Source: Minisyncoccota bacterium
Lineage (GTDB): Bacteria > Patescibacteriota > Minisyncoccia > Minisyncoccales > RBG-13-42-11
Length of the DNA: 38,499 nucleotides
Direction: 5' to 3'
NCBI GenBank assembly: GCA_028712445.1
Contig: JAQTPY010000007.1
Coordinates: 1-38,499 of the forward strand
Below are positions 27,077-34,770 of this stretch, one piece after another. Under the pieces are notes generated by a model, which was not told the origin of the DNA, searched no databases, and saw only the letters and a program-made list of their open reading frames with translations. A program made the translations under genes and the position numbers. Position 1 is the stretch's first letter. Every line of letters starts with the position of its first letter.

Positions 27077-27750
27077 TTGACCAAACTTTTTTAAAAAAAG
27101 GAGCTACCAAAGACGAAGTCAGAAACGTAGCTGAAGAATCAAAAAAATACGGATTTCGCGGGCTTTGTGTTTTTCCAGAGCATACCAAAATAGTCAAAGA
27201 TATTTTAAAAGATTCAGGAGTTAAAGTCACCACCTTGATTGACGAGCCAACAGGCAGCAGTTCTCACGAAGAAAGGATGAGTTTGGCAGAAAATGCAAAG
27301 AAATCAGGTTCTGATGAAATAGACGTTGTAATGAAGATAGACATTTTCAAAAATGGCAATTATGAGGAAGTTTTGGACGACCTTAAGGGAATCTGCGCAG
27401 TTTTGCCCACAAAGGTAATAATCGGATCAGGTTATTTAACAGATGAGGAAATTAGGAAGGCCTCGGAATTAGTAAAAGAGTCAGGCGCCATATGCGTTAA
27501 GACAGCGACCTTGAACGATCCCTTGGATCATTCTGAATTGGAAGAAAAAGCAAAACATATTAGATTAATGAGAGAGTCTGCTCCCGGTATTTTAGTTAAG
27601 GCTGCAGGAAGCATTCGCACTTTGTCTGATTTGGAGATGATGGTTGAAGCGGGAGCTGATATTATTGGAACAAGTTCGGGAGTGGAAATCGTTAATGAGG
27701 CAGCTGGCAGTGGTTCCAAAACAGACGAAGATTGGCGTAAGTTAGAATAA
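27058..27750 (+). CDS. deoC: Deoxyribose-phosphate aldolase
   Basis: A 230-residue class I aldolase (TIM barrel) that splits deoxyribose 5-phosphate to glyceraldehyde 3-phosphate and acetaldehyde. The Schiff-base lysine is K148 in CVKTATL, the second lysine K181 is in LVKAAGSIRT, and the catalytic aspartate D89 is in DEIDVVM. The start lies within the end of folD (19-base overlap), so translation is coupled. In a cell with little central metabolism this step can feed salvaged deoxynucleosides into glycolysis, or run in reverse; direction cannot be told. gatB starts two bases after its stop. Confidence 0.92.
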   Translation: MEIAKLIDQTFLKKGATKDEVRNVAEESKKYGFRGLCVFPEHTKIVKDILKDSGVKVTTLIDEPTGSSSHEERMSLAENAKKSGSDEIDVVMKIDIFKNGNYEEVLDDLKGICAVLPTKVIIGSGYLTDEEIRKASELVKESGAICVKTATLNDPLDHSELEEKAKHIRLMRESAPGILVKAAGSIRTLSDLEMMVEAGADIIGTSSGVEIVNEAAGSGSKTDEDWRKLE

Positions 27751-27752
27751 TT

Positions 27753-29192
27753 ATGTTTAAACCAACAATAGGTTTAGAGGTGCATATTGAGCTCGAGACA
27801 AAAACAAAGATGTTTTGTTCCTGTTTGAATGATTCTGAAGAAAAAGCGCCCAATAAAAATGTTTGTCCGATCTGTATGGGTCATCCAGGGACACTGCCTG
27901 TAATTAATGAAGAAGCTGTAAATAATGTGATAAAAACGGGGCTTGCTTTTGGCAGTCAAATACCTGAGAATTCAAAATTTGATAGAAAGAACTATTTTTA
28001 TCCTGACTTGCCCAAAGGATATCAAATCTCTCAATATGACCTTCCCCTCTGCGCTGGAGGATCTTTGGAAATCGGAGGAAAGAAAATAAGGATAAGAAGA
28101 GTTCATTTAGAAGAAGATACTGGCAGATTAATTCATCCTCCAGGAGCAGATTACTCTTTGGTTGATTTTAATCGCGCAGGAGTGCCTTTAATGGAATTGG
28201 TGACAGAGCCCGACATAGCTTCCTCCAGGGAGGCAAGCGATTTTGCGCAGGAGCTTCAATTAATATTGCGTTATCTCGGGGTTTCAAAAGCTGATATGGA
28301 GAAAGGCCAGTTAAGAGTCGAAGCAAATATATCAATAGGGAAGGGAGAAAAGCTCGGGACTAAAGTTGAAATAAAGAATTTGAATTCTTTTAAGGCCGTG
28401 GAGAAAGGGATCGATTATGAAATAAAAAGGCAGACCGAACTTTTGGAATCAGGCAAAAAAATTATCCAGGAAACAAGAGGATGGAACGATGAGAAGGGGA
28501 CTACTTTTTCTCAACGAGAGAAAGAAGAAGCCCATGATTACAGGTATTTTCCCGAGCCTGACCTTCTACCGTTAAGCCATTCAGCAATTTTTATTAATGA
28601 AATTAAGTCATCAATCCCGGAATTGCCTGCGCAAAGGCGGGAAAGACTGAAGAGAGAATATGGTTTAGATGAAAAGGAGGCAGAGCTTTTGACAAAAAAT
28701 AAAGATCTGGGGGAGTATTTTGAAAAGGTTGTCAGCGAATTTGACCCCAACTTATCTCGTGATAAATTAAACGATTTGATTAATACTTCCGCCAATTATT
28801 TAATTTCTGATCTACAGGGTCTCTTGAGGGGAGTGTCCGTAGCTGATTCCGATTTCCGAATTACTGCAGAAAACTTCGCTGATTTCATAGATTTAATAAA
28901 TGAGGGGAAAATTTCCAGCAAGATGGCAAAAATTATCCTTGCTGAAATGTTTAGTAGCGGAGATGATCCTAAGCATATTATTGAAGAAAAAGGTCTGACT
29001 CAGATTACCGACTTGGGAGAAATAGAAAAGATAATAAAGGATATTGTCGATAAAAATCCAAGAGTGGTTGAAGATTATAAAAAAGGCAAAGCCAATGCTT
29101 TGCAATTCCTCGTCGGGCAGGTGATGGCTGAAACAAAAGGTAAAGCCAATCCTCAAATTGTAAATAAGATTTTAAAAGACACATTGACTTAA
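27753..29192 (+). CDS. gatB: Asp-tRNA(Asn)/Glu-tRNA(Gln) amidotransferase subunit B
   Basis: A 479-residue GatB, the kinase-like subunit that activates Glu-tRNA(Gln) or Asp-tRNA(Asn) before amidation. Features are IGLEVHIELETKTKMFC at the start, a zinc site with CSC and CPIC (about 23-42), DFNRAGVPLMELVTEPD (141-157 region) and VEIKNLNSF. The C-terminal helical tail ends in VGQVMAETKGKANPQ. It completes GatCAB with the genes at 7630-9335. It lies two bases after deoC at the end of the metabolic run, an unusual separation from gatCA. The promoter of the next gene overlaps its last codons. Confidence 0.96.
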   Translation: MFKPTIGLEVHIELETKTKMFCSCLNDSEEKAPNKNVCPICMGHPGTLPVINEEAVNNVIKTGLAFGSQIPENSKFDRKNYFYPDLPKGYQISQYDLPLCAGGSLEIGGKKIRIRRVHLEEDTGRLIHPPGADYSLVDFNRAGVPLMELVTEPDIASSREASDFAQELQLILRYLGVSKADMEKGQLRVEANISIGKGEKLGTKVEIKNLNSFKAVEKGIDYEIKRQTELLESGKKIIQETRGWNDEKGTTFSQREKEEAHDYRYFPEPDLLPLSHSAIFINEIKSSIPELPAQRRERLKREYGLDEKEAELLTKNKDLGEYFEKVVSEFDPNLSRDKLNDLINTSANYLISDLQGLLRGVSVADSDFRITAENFADFIDLINEGKISSKMAKIILAEMFSSGDDPKHIIEEKGLTQITDLGEIEKIIKDIVDKNPRVVEDYKKGKANALQFLVGQVMAETKGKANPQIVNKILKDTLT

Positions 29193-29211
29193 TTTAAATA
29201 AATTGTAGAAT
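29184..29211 (+). promoter_or_regulatory. Promoter of the MraZ-like gene
   Basis: TTGACT (29184-29189), a 16-base spacer and TAGAAT (29206-29211). The -35 lies inside the last codons of gatB. Predicted start near 29218. Confidence 0.65.
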
Positions 29212-29243
29212 ATAAATAGAATCTTTATTTATGGGGGTGCAAG

Positions 29244-29591
29244 GTGTTTTTTGGAGAACATGATTCTCACGTTGTTGGAAACCGTATTTCAATACCGATC
29301 AGGTTGAGGAAGGGAATGGGGGATTCAGTTTTTCTTGCGCCAGACAAAAGGAGCGGATGCGTGTCTCTTATTCCTTGTGAGTCTGACCATCTAATTTCAA
29401 GAGACGCTCTAAGGGCCGAAATCGATCTCTATAATAGAATTCAGATTCCTAATTCTTTGTCAAAATTTTTTCCCAACAGAGACATCGTTTTTTTAGGAGT
29501 AGGGAATTCTATCGAAGTTTGGGATCGGGAAAAGTGGAAAGATTACAAGGCGAAACCAAGCTTCAGGGAATTGTTGGCGTCGAAAATTTAA
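29244..29591 (+). CDS. MraZ-like transcription factor (short form)
   Basis: A 115-residue protein with two SpoVT/AbrB-like half-domains. The N-terminal one opens FFGEHDSHVVGNRISIPIRLR. The second has EIDLYNRIQIPNSL, with the DxxxR motif, and ends VFLGVGNSIEVWDREKWKDY (split), very like the MraZ C-terminus. MraZ is usually about 140-150 residues; here the helical linker between the halves is about 25 residues shorter. MraZ binds repeated sites before the division and wall operon in other bacteria, but no mraW or fts gene is adjacent here. The GTG start is supported by GGGGGTG (29233-29239), which pairs with the anti-SD through a G-U wobble. Confidence 0.7.
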   Translation: MFFGEHDSHVVGNRISIPIRLRKGMGDSVFLAPDKRSGCVSLIPCESDHLISRDALRAEIDLYNRIQIPNSLSKFFPNRDIVFLGVGNSIEVWDREKWKDYKAKPSFRELLASKI

Positions 29592-29596
29592 TCATG

Positions 29597-29629
29597 AAGG
29601 AGTTTGTCTTCTAGGCAAGCTCCTTTTTT
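29597..29629 (+). terminator. Terminator after the MraZ-like gene
   Basis: AAGGAGTTTG and CAAGCTCCTT form a ten-pair stem (one T-G wobble) around a nine-base loop, then a T run. Its right arm overlaps the 3' end of the convergent miaA. Confidence 0.85.
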
Positions 29630-30519
29630 CTTAAGAAATTTTTAATTCGCGCTTCCGCTTCTTTATAATTTTTGATCCACTTGATCCTTTTGTCTCTTTT
29701 AAACCAGGTCATTTGGCGCTTGGCAAAATTTTCAATATCTTTCTGGAGACCTGTCACCATTTCCTCGCAACTTATTTTGTTTTGAAGAAACTGGGCAATC
29801 TGACGATATTCGAGGCCGAAATCTTCCAACTTTTTCCAGGAGATTCCTGAATTTTTTAGCATCTTTACTTCATTTATCATTCCTTGTTTTAATCTTTTTA
29901 AGAGACGTTTTTTAATTAATATTGCCAGTTTTTCTTTCTCTTTCTTAATTCCAAGAAACAAGACCGGATAAGGAAGAGGTTCTTTTTTTAGTTCGGGCAC
30001 TGCTTTTCCTGATTTGATTACAATCTCTAAAGCCCTTACTAGTCGTCTTCTATTACTCTTATCTATATTTTTTGCTCTTTTAGGATCAATCTTTTTTAAT
30101 TTTTCAAACAATTCTTCAGTTGATAATTTTTCAAGCTTTAATCTTAAAAGACGGTCGGGCTTTACGGGAGGAATAATTATTCCGTCAATTAAGGATTCAA
30201 TATAAAAGCCGGTCCCTCCGCAGATTATGGGAATTTTTTTTCTTTTTAGAATATTTTTTAGCGCCTTTAATGCTAGCTTCCTATACTGAACTACTGTAAA
30301 TCTCTTTTTGGGGGAAGCTACATCTAAGAGATAATGGGGGACACCCTTCATTTCGTTCTTTGTTATTTTTCCTGTACCGATATCCATTCCCTTATAGACT
30401 TGCCTTGAATCGGCTGAAATTACTTCTCCGTTGAATTTTTTGGCAATCCTAACCGCCATTCCGGATTTACCGGAAGCTGTGGGGCCTAAAATGACAAAGA
30501 CTACTTTTTTGCTAAGCAT
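29611..30519 (-). CDS. miaA: tRNA dimethylallyltransferase
   Basis: A 302-residue MiaA that adds a dimethylallyl group to A37 of tRNAs reading codons that begin with U. The P-loop is GPTASGKS (about 12-19), followed by EVISADSRQVYKGMDIGTGK. GVPHYLLDV, GGTGFYIESLIDG and the C-terminal RQMTWFKRD are all family hallmarks. It starts inside the end of miaB (19-base overlap on the minus strand), so the two successive enzymes of the ms2i6A pathway are translated together. It ends within the terminator of the convergent MraZ-like gene. Confidence 0.95.
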   Translation of the reverse strand: MLSKKVVFVILGPTASGKSGMAVRIAKKFNGEVISADSRQVYKGMDIGTGKITKNEMKGVPHYLLDVASPKKRFTVVQYRKLALKALKNILKRKKIPIICGGTGFYIESLIDGIIIPPVKPDRLLRLKLEKLSTEELFEKLKKIDPKRAKNIDKSNRRRLVRALEIVIKSGKAVPELKKEPLPYPVLFLGIKKEKEKLAILIKKRLLKRLKQGMINEVKMLKNSGISWKKLEDFGLEYRQIAQFLQNKISCEEMVTGLQKDIENFAKRQMTWFKRDKRIKWIKNYKEAEARIKNFLRKKELA

Positions 30520-31514
30520 AATTTAATCAATACTTTCTCCCTCCTCTTTTTTTCTTCCCAAGGCACGTTATCTGCCATCTTCGAAGCCAGAGTGCCGGGT
30601 CTGGGAGAATATTTGTTGATGTAAGCTATGTTAAAACTAATTTCTTTAAAGAGTTTGGCTGTATTTTCAAATTGTTTCTTTGTTTCCCCTGGAAAGCCGA
30701 TGATGACGTCTGTTGAGAGATTGATTTCAGGAACCCCTTTTCTTATTCTTTTCACCAGGTCTTTGTACTGTTTTACCGTATATTTTCTGTTCATTTTTTT
30801 CAATATGCTATCGTCTCCGGACTGCACGGGTAAATTTATATATTTGGCGATTTTATCTGAATTCGCCATAACGTCAATCAATTCGTTGGAAAAATTTTTA
30901 GGATGCGGAGAGGTGAATCTAATTTTAAAATCACCGGGAATCTTGCCTGCCATTTTTAAAAGTTTTGGGAAGTTAACTATGGAATTTGAGGGAGAGGTAT
31001 AATCGTTTACATTTTGGCCCAGAAGCCAGACTTCTTTAAATCCTTTTTGAGCTACCCTTTTTACTTCCTTCAATATTTTTTTGTGATCAATGCAGATTAA
31101 GGGGCCTCTTACGTAGGGGACAGCGCAATATGAACAAAAATTATTGCAACCGTTGGATATTGGGATTAGAGCCTCACTTTTGCTCTGATATTTAGGAGAA
31201 TATTTTAAATAATATTTTTTATCAACAATTTCGTCAAAAAATTCCTTGAACTTATTTTTGTCTTTATTCAGGATACAGCCCGTTAGTATTGTTTTAACCC
31301 TTGGATTCTCCGATTTTATTTTTTTTATTTTTTGAATAATTCCAAAGACTCGGTCTACGGCAGATTGTCTTACTGAACACATATTCACCACAAACAAATC
31401 TGCCTCGTTTTGGTTCAGGGTTATTGAATAACCTTTTTTATCTAAAAAAGCAGCAATTCTCTCTGAATCAGCTTCATTTGTTTGACAGCCGAAAGTGACA
31501 ATAAAACATTTCAT
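30501..31514 (-). CDS. miaB: tRNA methylthiotransferase MiaB without TRAM domain
   Basis: A 337-residue radical-SAM enzyme that methylthiolates i6A37. C10, C46 and C80 of the N-terminal domain and C123, C127, C130 (CNNFCSYC) supply the two 4Fe-4S clusters. The SAM domain continues to SPRPGTLASKMADNVP. The protein then ends about 25 residues later, so the C-terminal TRAM RNA-binding domain (roughly 65 residues; typical MiaB is about 440-475) is missing. The next gene, miaA, already begins before its stop, so no frame-shifted remnant exists. A related MtaB or RimO role is possible, but the miaA partner favours MiaB. Confidence 0.88.
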   Translation of the reverse strand: MKCFIVTFGCQTNEADSERIAAFLDKKGYSITLNQNEADLFVVNMCSVRQSAVDRVFGIIQKIKKIKSENPRVKTILTGCILNKDKNKFKEFFDEIVDKKYYLKYSPKYQSKSEALIPISNGCNNFCSYCAVPYVRGPLICIDHKKILKEVKRVAQKGFKEVWLLGQNVNDYTSPSNSIVNFPKLLKMAGKIPGDFKIRFTSPHPKNFSNELIDVMANSDKIAKYINLPVQSGDDSILKKMNRKYTVKQYKDLVKRIRKGVPEINLSTDVIIGFPGETKKQFENTAKLFKEISFNIAYINKYSPRPGTLASKMADNVPWEEKKRREKVLIKLCLAKK

Positions 31515-31520
31515 CTTACT

Positions 31521-31549
31521 ATTCTATATGAGAAATACTCTTTTTTCAA
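31521..31549 (-). promoter_or_regulatory. Promoter of miaB-miaA, probably leaderless
   Basis: On the minus strand TTGAAA (31544-31549), 17 bases, TAGAAT (31521-31526). The last -10 base is only seven bases from the ATG at 31514, so transcription should start at or next to the start codon. Confidence 0.65.
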
Positions 31550-31551
31550 TC

Positions 31552-31579
31552 AAAAAACCCCGTTTTGGCGGGATTTTTT
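31552..31579 (-). terminator. Terminator after the DUF5667 gene
   Basis: On the minus strand CCCG and CGGG flank a six-base loop, with A runs before and a T run after (extended by A-T pairs with one mismatch). It separates the DUF5667 gene from miaB. Confidence 0.75.
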
Positions 31580-31586
31580 GATTTGA

Positions 31587-33017
31587 TTATTGTCCAACTC
31601 GGTTTGAGGTATTTTTGAGCAGATCGTTTAAGCATTCAATTTTCGTTTCGAATGTCCTGAGGCCCAGATACATGTAAGCGCCACAGAACTTTTTTTCCTG
31701 GCAAGATCTGTTTTTACTATCATACCACCAGAGATTTTTACAGGCAGCTTCGGTCGAGGGTGTTATTGCGCCGGAATTCTCTTCAGGTTCTTCTGTTTCT
31801 TCGGATATATTTCTGCAAGTTCCTTTGTAATCAACTGTAATTCCTTCTCTTGCCGCAAAGCATTTGTTGCTGTAGGTTTTTCCATTTCTTCCGCAAACAG
31901 GATCCCAAAGAGTGATGCAGGCAGTATCATCTGAACTGTCAGAACCTTGATTGGTTTCTGCGGGAATGACGCATTTAAAATTCTTTACACATCCTTCGTC
32001 ATCTTTTTCAATAACAACTCTGCCTTTTGGACAGAAATCAGCGGCGGGCTTGCTTACAGAGGTGCAATTTCTTTCCGTTGCCCTTTCTTGCGCATTTTCA
32101 AGCACTTTTGTCCTGATTTGGATAAGGTTTTCTTTGATTCTGGGGATTGCGGATGATTCCAGTTTTTCCCTTAAAGTATCAAGAATTTCCACTTTTCTAT
32201 CCTCTTCCACTTCAATCTTCTCTATGTAATCCTTAAACCTTTCCTGATCTGCCGGAGACATTTTTTCCAGGTCTCCCTGGAGTCTTCTTAAAGCATTTTC
32301 CTGCGCCTTTTGGATTGATTCTCGGGCCTGTTCGGGAACTTTTTCAGCCAGTCTTTCCAAAACCTCGAGATTTTTGAAGTTTTTAAAATCGCTTCCTTTG
32401 ATTTCTTCCAGATTTTTTTCAATTCTTTCCTGGATATTCTCAGCGTTTTCCAGGCGGTTCATTACTTGGCCGAATTTTTCAAGATGTCTTTCTCTTGCTT
32501 CTTTTATTTTTTCAAAAGTTGTCGAACTAACCTGGTTTTCGAGTTTAACCAGGACGCGTTCCTGAAGAGTTTGCTGTTTTATGAATTTATCCAGAAATTT
32601 TCCAACCCGTTCATTCTCCGTTGCTTTTTCCTTAATTTTTTCAGCAACTTTTTGCGCTTCCTGGGTTTCCTGTTGATAGTTTTCCAGAGCTTTTTGGATT
32701 CTTTCCTGAGATTTATTTTGAGCTACCATCTTTTGGACTTCGAGTAATTTTTCATTGCTGAATTTCTCCTTAAGTTGAGCTTTCTTCAAGTTGTCGAAAG
32801 TGAAAATACTTTGGATGTCTCTGCCGATTTCTTTGAAAACGTAAAAAGGATGGTCGGGAAGAATGTTGGGCTCATCCACTTCAAGATCTGCAGCTGAAAC
32901 TTCTTCATCTAGGGCTACGTCTTGGTTTGCGGCGGTCAAATCAGTCGTTTCGTCTGCCAAGACAAATCCCACATTGAACATTAAAATTGATGACAGTAAA
33001 ATGATTAAATGTTTCAT
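31587..33017 (-). CDS. Secreted DUF5667 coiled-coil protein with Kazal and Kunitz-like modules
   Basis: A 476-residue exported protein. A signal peptide (1-22) is followed by a DUF5667 domain (about 50-150, ILPDHPFYVFKEIGRDIQSIF then KKAQLKEKF, split). A long charged helical stalk runs to about 315. A small cysteine-rich segment (C318-C349) is followed by a Kazal-type module (about 365-401: C367, DPVCGRNGKTYSNKC with C375 and C386, C401). The last module (C426, WWYD, C439, C445, FETKIEC with C462) resembles a Kunitz/BPTI domain that has lost some cysteines. DUF5667 is typical of Patescibacteria. Protease inhibition at the cell surface is inferred from the two modules. The start codon lies 55 bases after the upstream gene, without a clear promoter. 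Confidence 0.78.
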   Translation of the reverse strand: MKHLIILLSSILMFNVGFVLADETTDLTAANQDVALDEEVSAADLEVDEPNILPDHPFYVFKEIGRDIQSIFTFDNLKKAQLKEKFSNEKLLEVQKMVAQNKSQERIQKALENYQQETQEAQKVAEKIKEKATENERVGKFLDKFIKQQTLQERVLVKLENQVSSTTFEKIKEARERHLEKFGQVMNRLENAENIQERIEKNLEEIKGSDFKNFKNLEVLERLAEKVPEQARESIQKAQENALRRLQGDLEKMSPADQERFKDYIEKIEVEEDRKVEILDTLREKLESSAIPRIKENLIQIRTKVLENAQERATERNCTSVSKPAADFCPKGRVVIEKDDEGCVKNFKCVIPAETNQGSDSSDDTACITLWDPVCGRNGKTYSNKCFAAREGITVDYKGTCRNISEETEEPEENSGAITPSTEAACKNLWWYDSKNRSCQEKKFCGAYMYLGLRTFETKIECLNDLLKNTSNRVGQ

Positions 33018-33072
33018 TGAGTTTAACAGTTTTAATTATTATTCAAGATCAAGTTAGTATCGACCTTTTTAA

Positions 33073-34716
33073 TTAATGGATTTCTTCCTTTTTTTCTTTC
33101 AGAAAACTTCTCCATTGTTCCAAAAACTCGATGAAAAGCTGAAAAGGCATGTCAATAAGAGAATTAAAGAAGACCATGATGATGTTGTATTTCACAAAGC
33201 GGGCAGAAAGCCATTTTCCAAGACTGACTACCGGCAAGGAAAAAAGATCTATCAGGAAACCCAGAAAAGTTCCTTTAGGTTCTGTAATTTGGAGCTCCTT
33301 TGACCTTTCTCTTAATTTGACTCCCGCAAAAGAGATTAAAGATACAAAAATGGTGAAGATTACATAGGAAACGGGGGGAAACTGCAAATAATAAAGACCA
33401 ATGAATATTGCGCCGAAAGAAAGGAATGAGGCCAGTAAATAAAAGAAGGAAATGAAAGCGTTCATCAGCCATCCTCTTTTTCTCCTGACTTCAATTGTAT
33501 AGCTGCCGTTTTTCTCTTCTGAATAAAGGATTTTCATTACTTCCATAATGACCATTTGTCTGTTTTCTTTTGGAGGAGATGTGATAGTTAAGACTAAAAA
33601 GGCCATCAGGAGGGGTGGAAAAAGAATGCTTGTTGCTAAAGCGGGAATACTGAATTGTCCTGTTAATGCTCTGTCTATCGGGATTTCCAAAGCTAAAGCC
33701 AGCAGGATTTTACTGGCAAAAATGGAAAGCGTGGCGTAAATGGCAGCTCTTCTTATTCTTAACCTCGAGGTTTTTAATCTTTTATCATAAGCTTCAATCA
33801 CTAATCTTTCAGTTTCATCAGCTTTTTGAAGCTTATCCTGTATACTCACCGGATCGCGAGAAACAACGTCGCCTATTATTAAATAAGGAGTGTCATATTT
33901 TTCGCATATTCTGTAGAATTTTTCAGCTAAAGGATGGCGCAAGTCATTGCTTATCTTCTCGCATACAGAATAAATATTATCAGCTATGTCCTGAAGGAGC
34001 TTGTCGTTTCTGCTTAAATTTCTCCAATCAGAATATTTTCTTTTTAATAAATCATAGGAAATAATGGGAGTGTCTAGTTTTAAAAGGGCCCTGTGAATGG
34101 CGATATATATTTGAGTGTTCTTTTCTTCCTCATTAATCCCTCCTATAGTGAAAACCCCTTCTCTGACCTTAATCTTGTTTTTTATTGACTCCATCATGTA
34201 TTCGATCAGAGCCTGCTCTTTTTGAGGGGAGGAGAGTATTTCTTCTATTTCGCAGGAAGCTATTTCAAGAAGCCAGTCGTGTATTTGAAGGCCAGTGCTG
34301 GAATTTTTATTTATTTTTTGAGGAATAAAGGACTGGGGAGCCAAAGAAGAAAGTTTGTCTAGGATAAAAATATATTTATCAAGCGCTTTTTGTATTTCTG
34401 GAATTTTTGAAGCTGGAATCTTGTCATTGGGAAAATGTCCCCCGCGTATCAGCTCCAAAATCAAGGGCTCGGCAATTTTTTCACTTTCTTTTATTAAAAA
34501 AAGACGCCTCTTTAATGATCGGCTGATTGCAGCTCTTCTCATCAGATGTTCTTCTTTCCAATCGACAATTCCTCTTATTTTTTCATAAAAAGAGGCGACT
34601 CGTGAAGCGACTTCGTCAACATGTATGGTTGAGACATCTCCTTTTTTCTGGTTTGCCTGATACCAATTCTGATAGCGGCTTATTAGTGTTTGGGTTTCTT
34701 TTGATAGATTAGACAT
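33073..34716 (-). CDS. Multi-pass membrane protein of unknown function
   Basis: A 547-residue protein I do not recognise. Residues 1-320 are soluble and helical, with many charged residues and no catalytic motif that I can see. Hydrophobic segments follow at about 324-344, 357-379, 418-442 and 447-466. Two amphipathic or weakly hydrophobic stretches near 483-500 and 510-530 lie in a charged tail. A large cytoplasmic helical domain followed by a membrane bundle suggests an envelope scaffold or sensor. It is flanked by thrS upstream and the DUF5667 surface protein downstream on the same strand. Confidence 0.6.
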   Translation of the reverse strand: MSNLSKETQTLISRYQNWYQANQKKGDVSTIHVDEVASRVASFYEKIRGIVDWKEEHLMRRAAISRSLKRRLFLIKESEKIAEPLILELIRGGHFPNDKIPASKIPEIQKALDKYIFILDKLSSLAPQSFIPQKINKNSSTGLQIHDWLLEIASCEIEEILSSPQKEQALIEYMMESIKNKIKVREGVFTIGGINEEEKNTQIYIAIHRALLKLDTPIISYDLLKRKYSDWRNLSRNDKLLQDIADNIYSVCEKISNDLRHPLAEKFYRICEKYDTPYLIIGDVVSRDPVSIQDKLQKADETERLVIEAYDKRLKTSRLRIRRAAIYATLSIFASKILLALALEIPIDRALTGQFSIPALATSILFPPLLMAFLVLTITSPPKENRQMVIMEVMKILYSEEKNGSYTIEVRRKRGWLMNAFISFFYLLASFLSFGAIFIGLYYLQFPPVSYVIFTIFVSLISFAGVKLRERSKELQITEPKGTFLGFLIDLFSLPVVSLGKWLSARFVKYNIIMVFFNSLIDMPFQLFIEFLEQWRSFLKEKKEEIH

Positions 34717-34740
34717 CGTTAATCTTTTTTATCAATTTTT

Positions 34741-34768
34741 ATTTTAACGCTGCGCTATAAACTCGCAA
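34741..34768 (-). promoter_or_regulatory. Possible promoter of the multi-pass membrane protein gene
   Basis: On the minus strand TTGCGA (34763-34768), 16 bases, TAAAAT (34741-34746). The spacer and -10 contain copy 4 of the dispersed motif. Confidence 0.4.
34742..34758 (-). repeat. Copy 4 of the dispersed AGCGNAGCG motif
   Basis: On the minus strand ATAGCGCAGCGTTAAAA, one base different from copy 3; lies between thrS and the membrane protein gene. Confidence 0.5.
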
Positions 34769-34770
34769 GC

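Noticed and set aside
30501-30560. Frameshift that truncated MiaB
   Set aside because: miaA begins 19 bases before the miaB stop and is intact, so there is no leftover sequence that could encode a TRAM domain.
32466-32747. Plus-strand open frame rich in Phe and Leu opposite the DUF5667 gene
   Set aside because: It is the mirror of a glutamate- and lysine-rich coiled coil on the real strand.
33018-33072. Promoter for the DUF5667 gene
   Set aside because: Several TTGA-like hexamers exist, but none has a matching -10 at 16-18 bases; I could not support a specific site.
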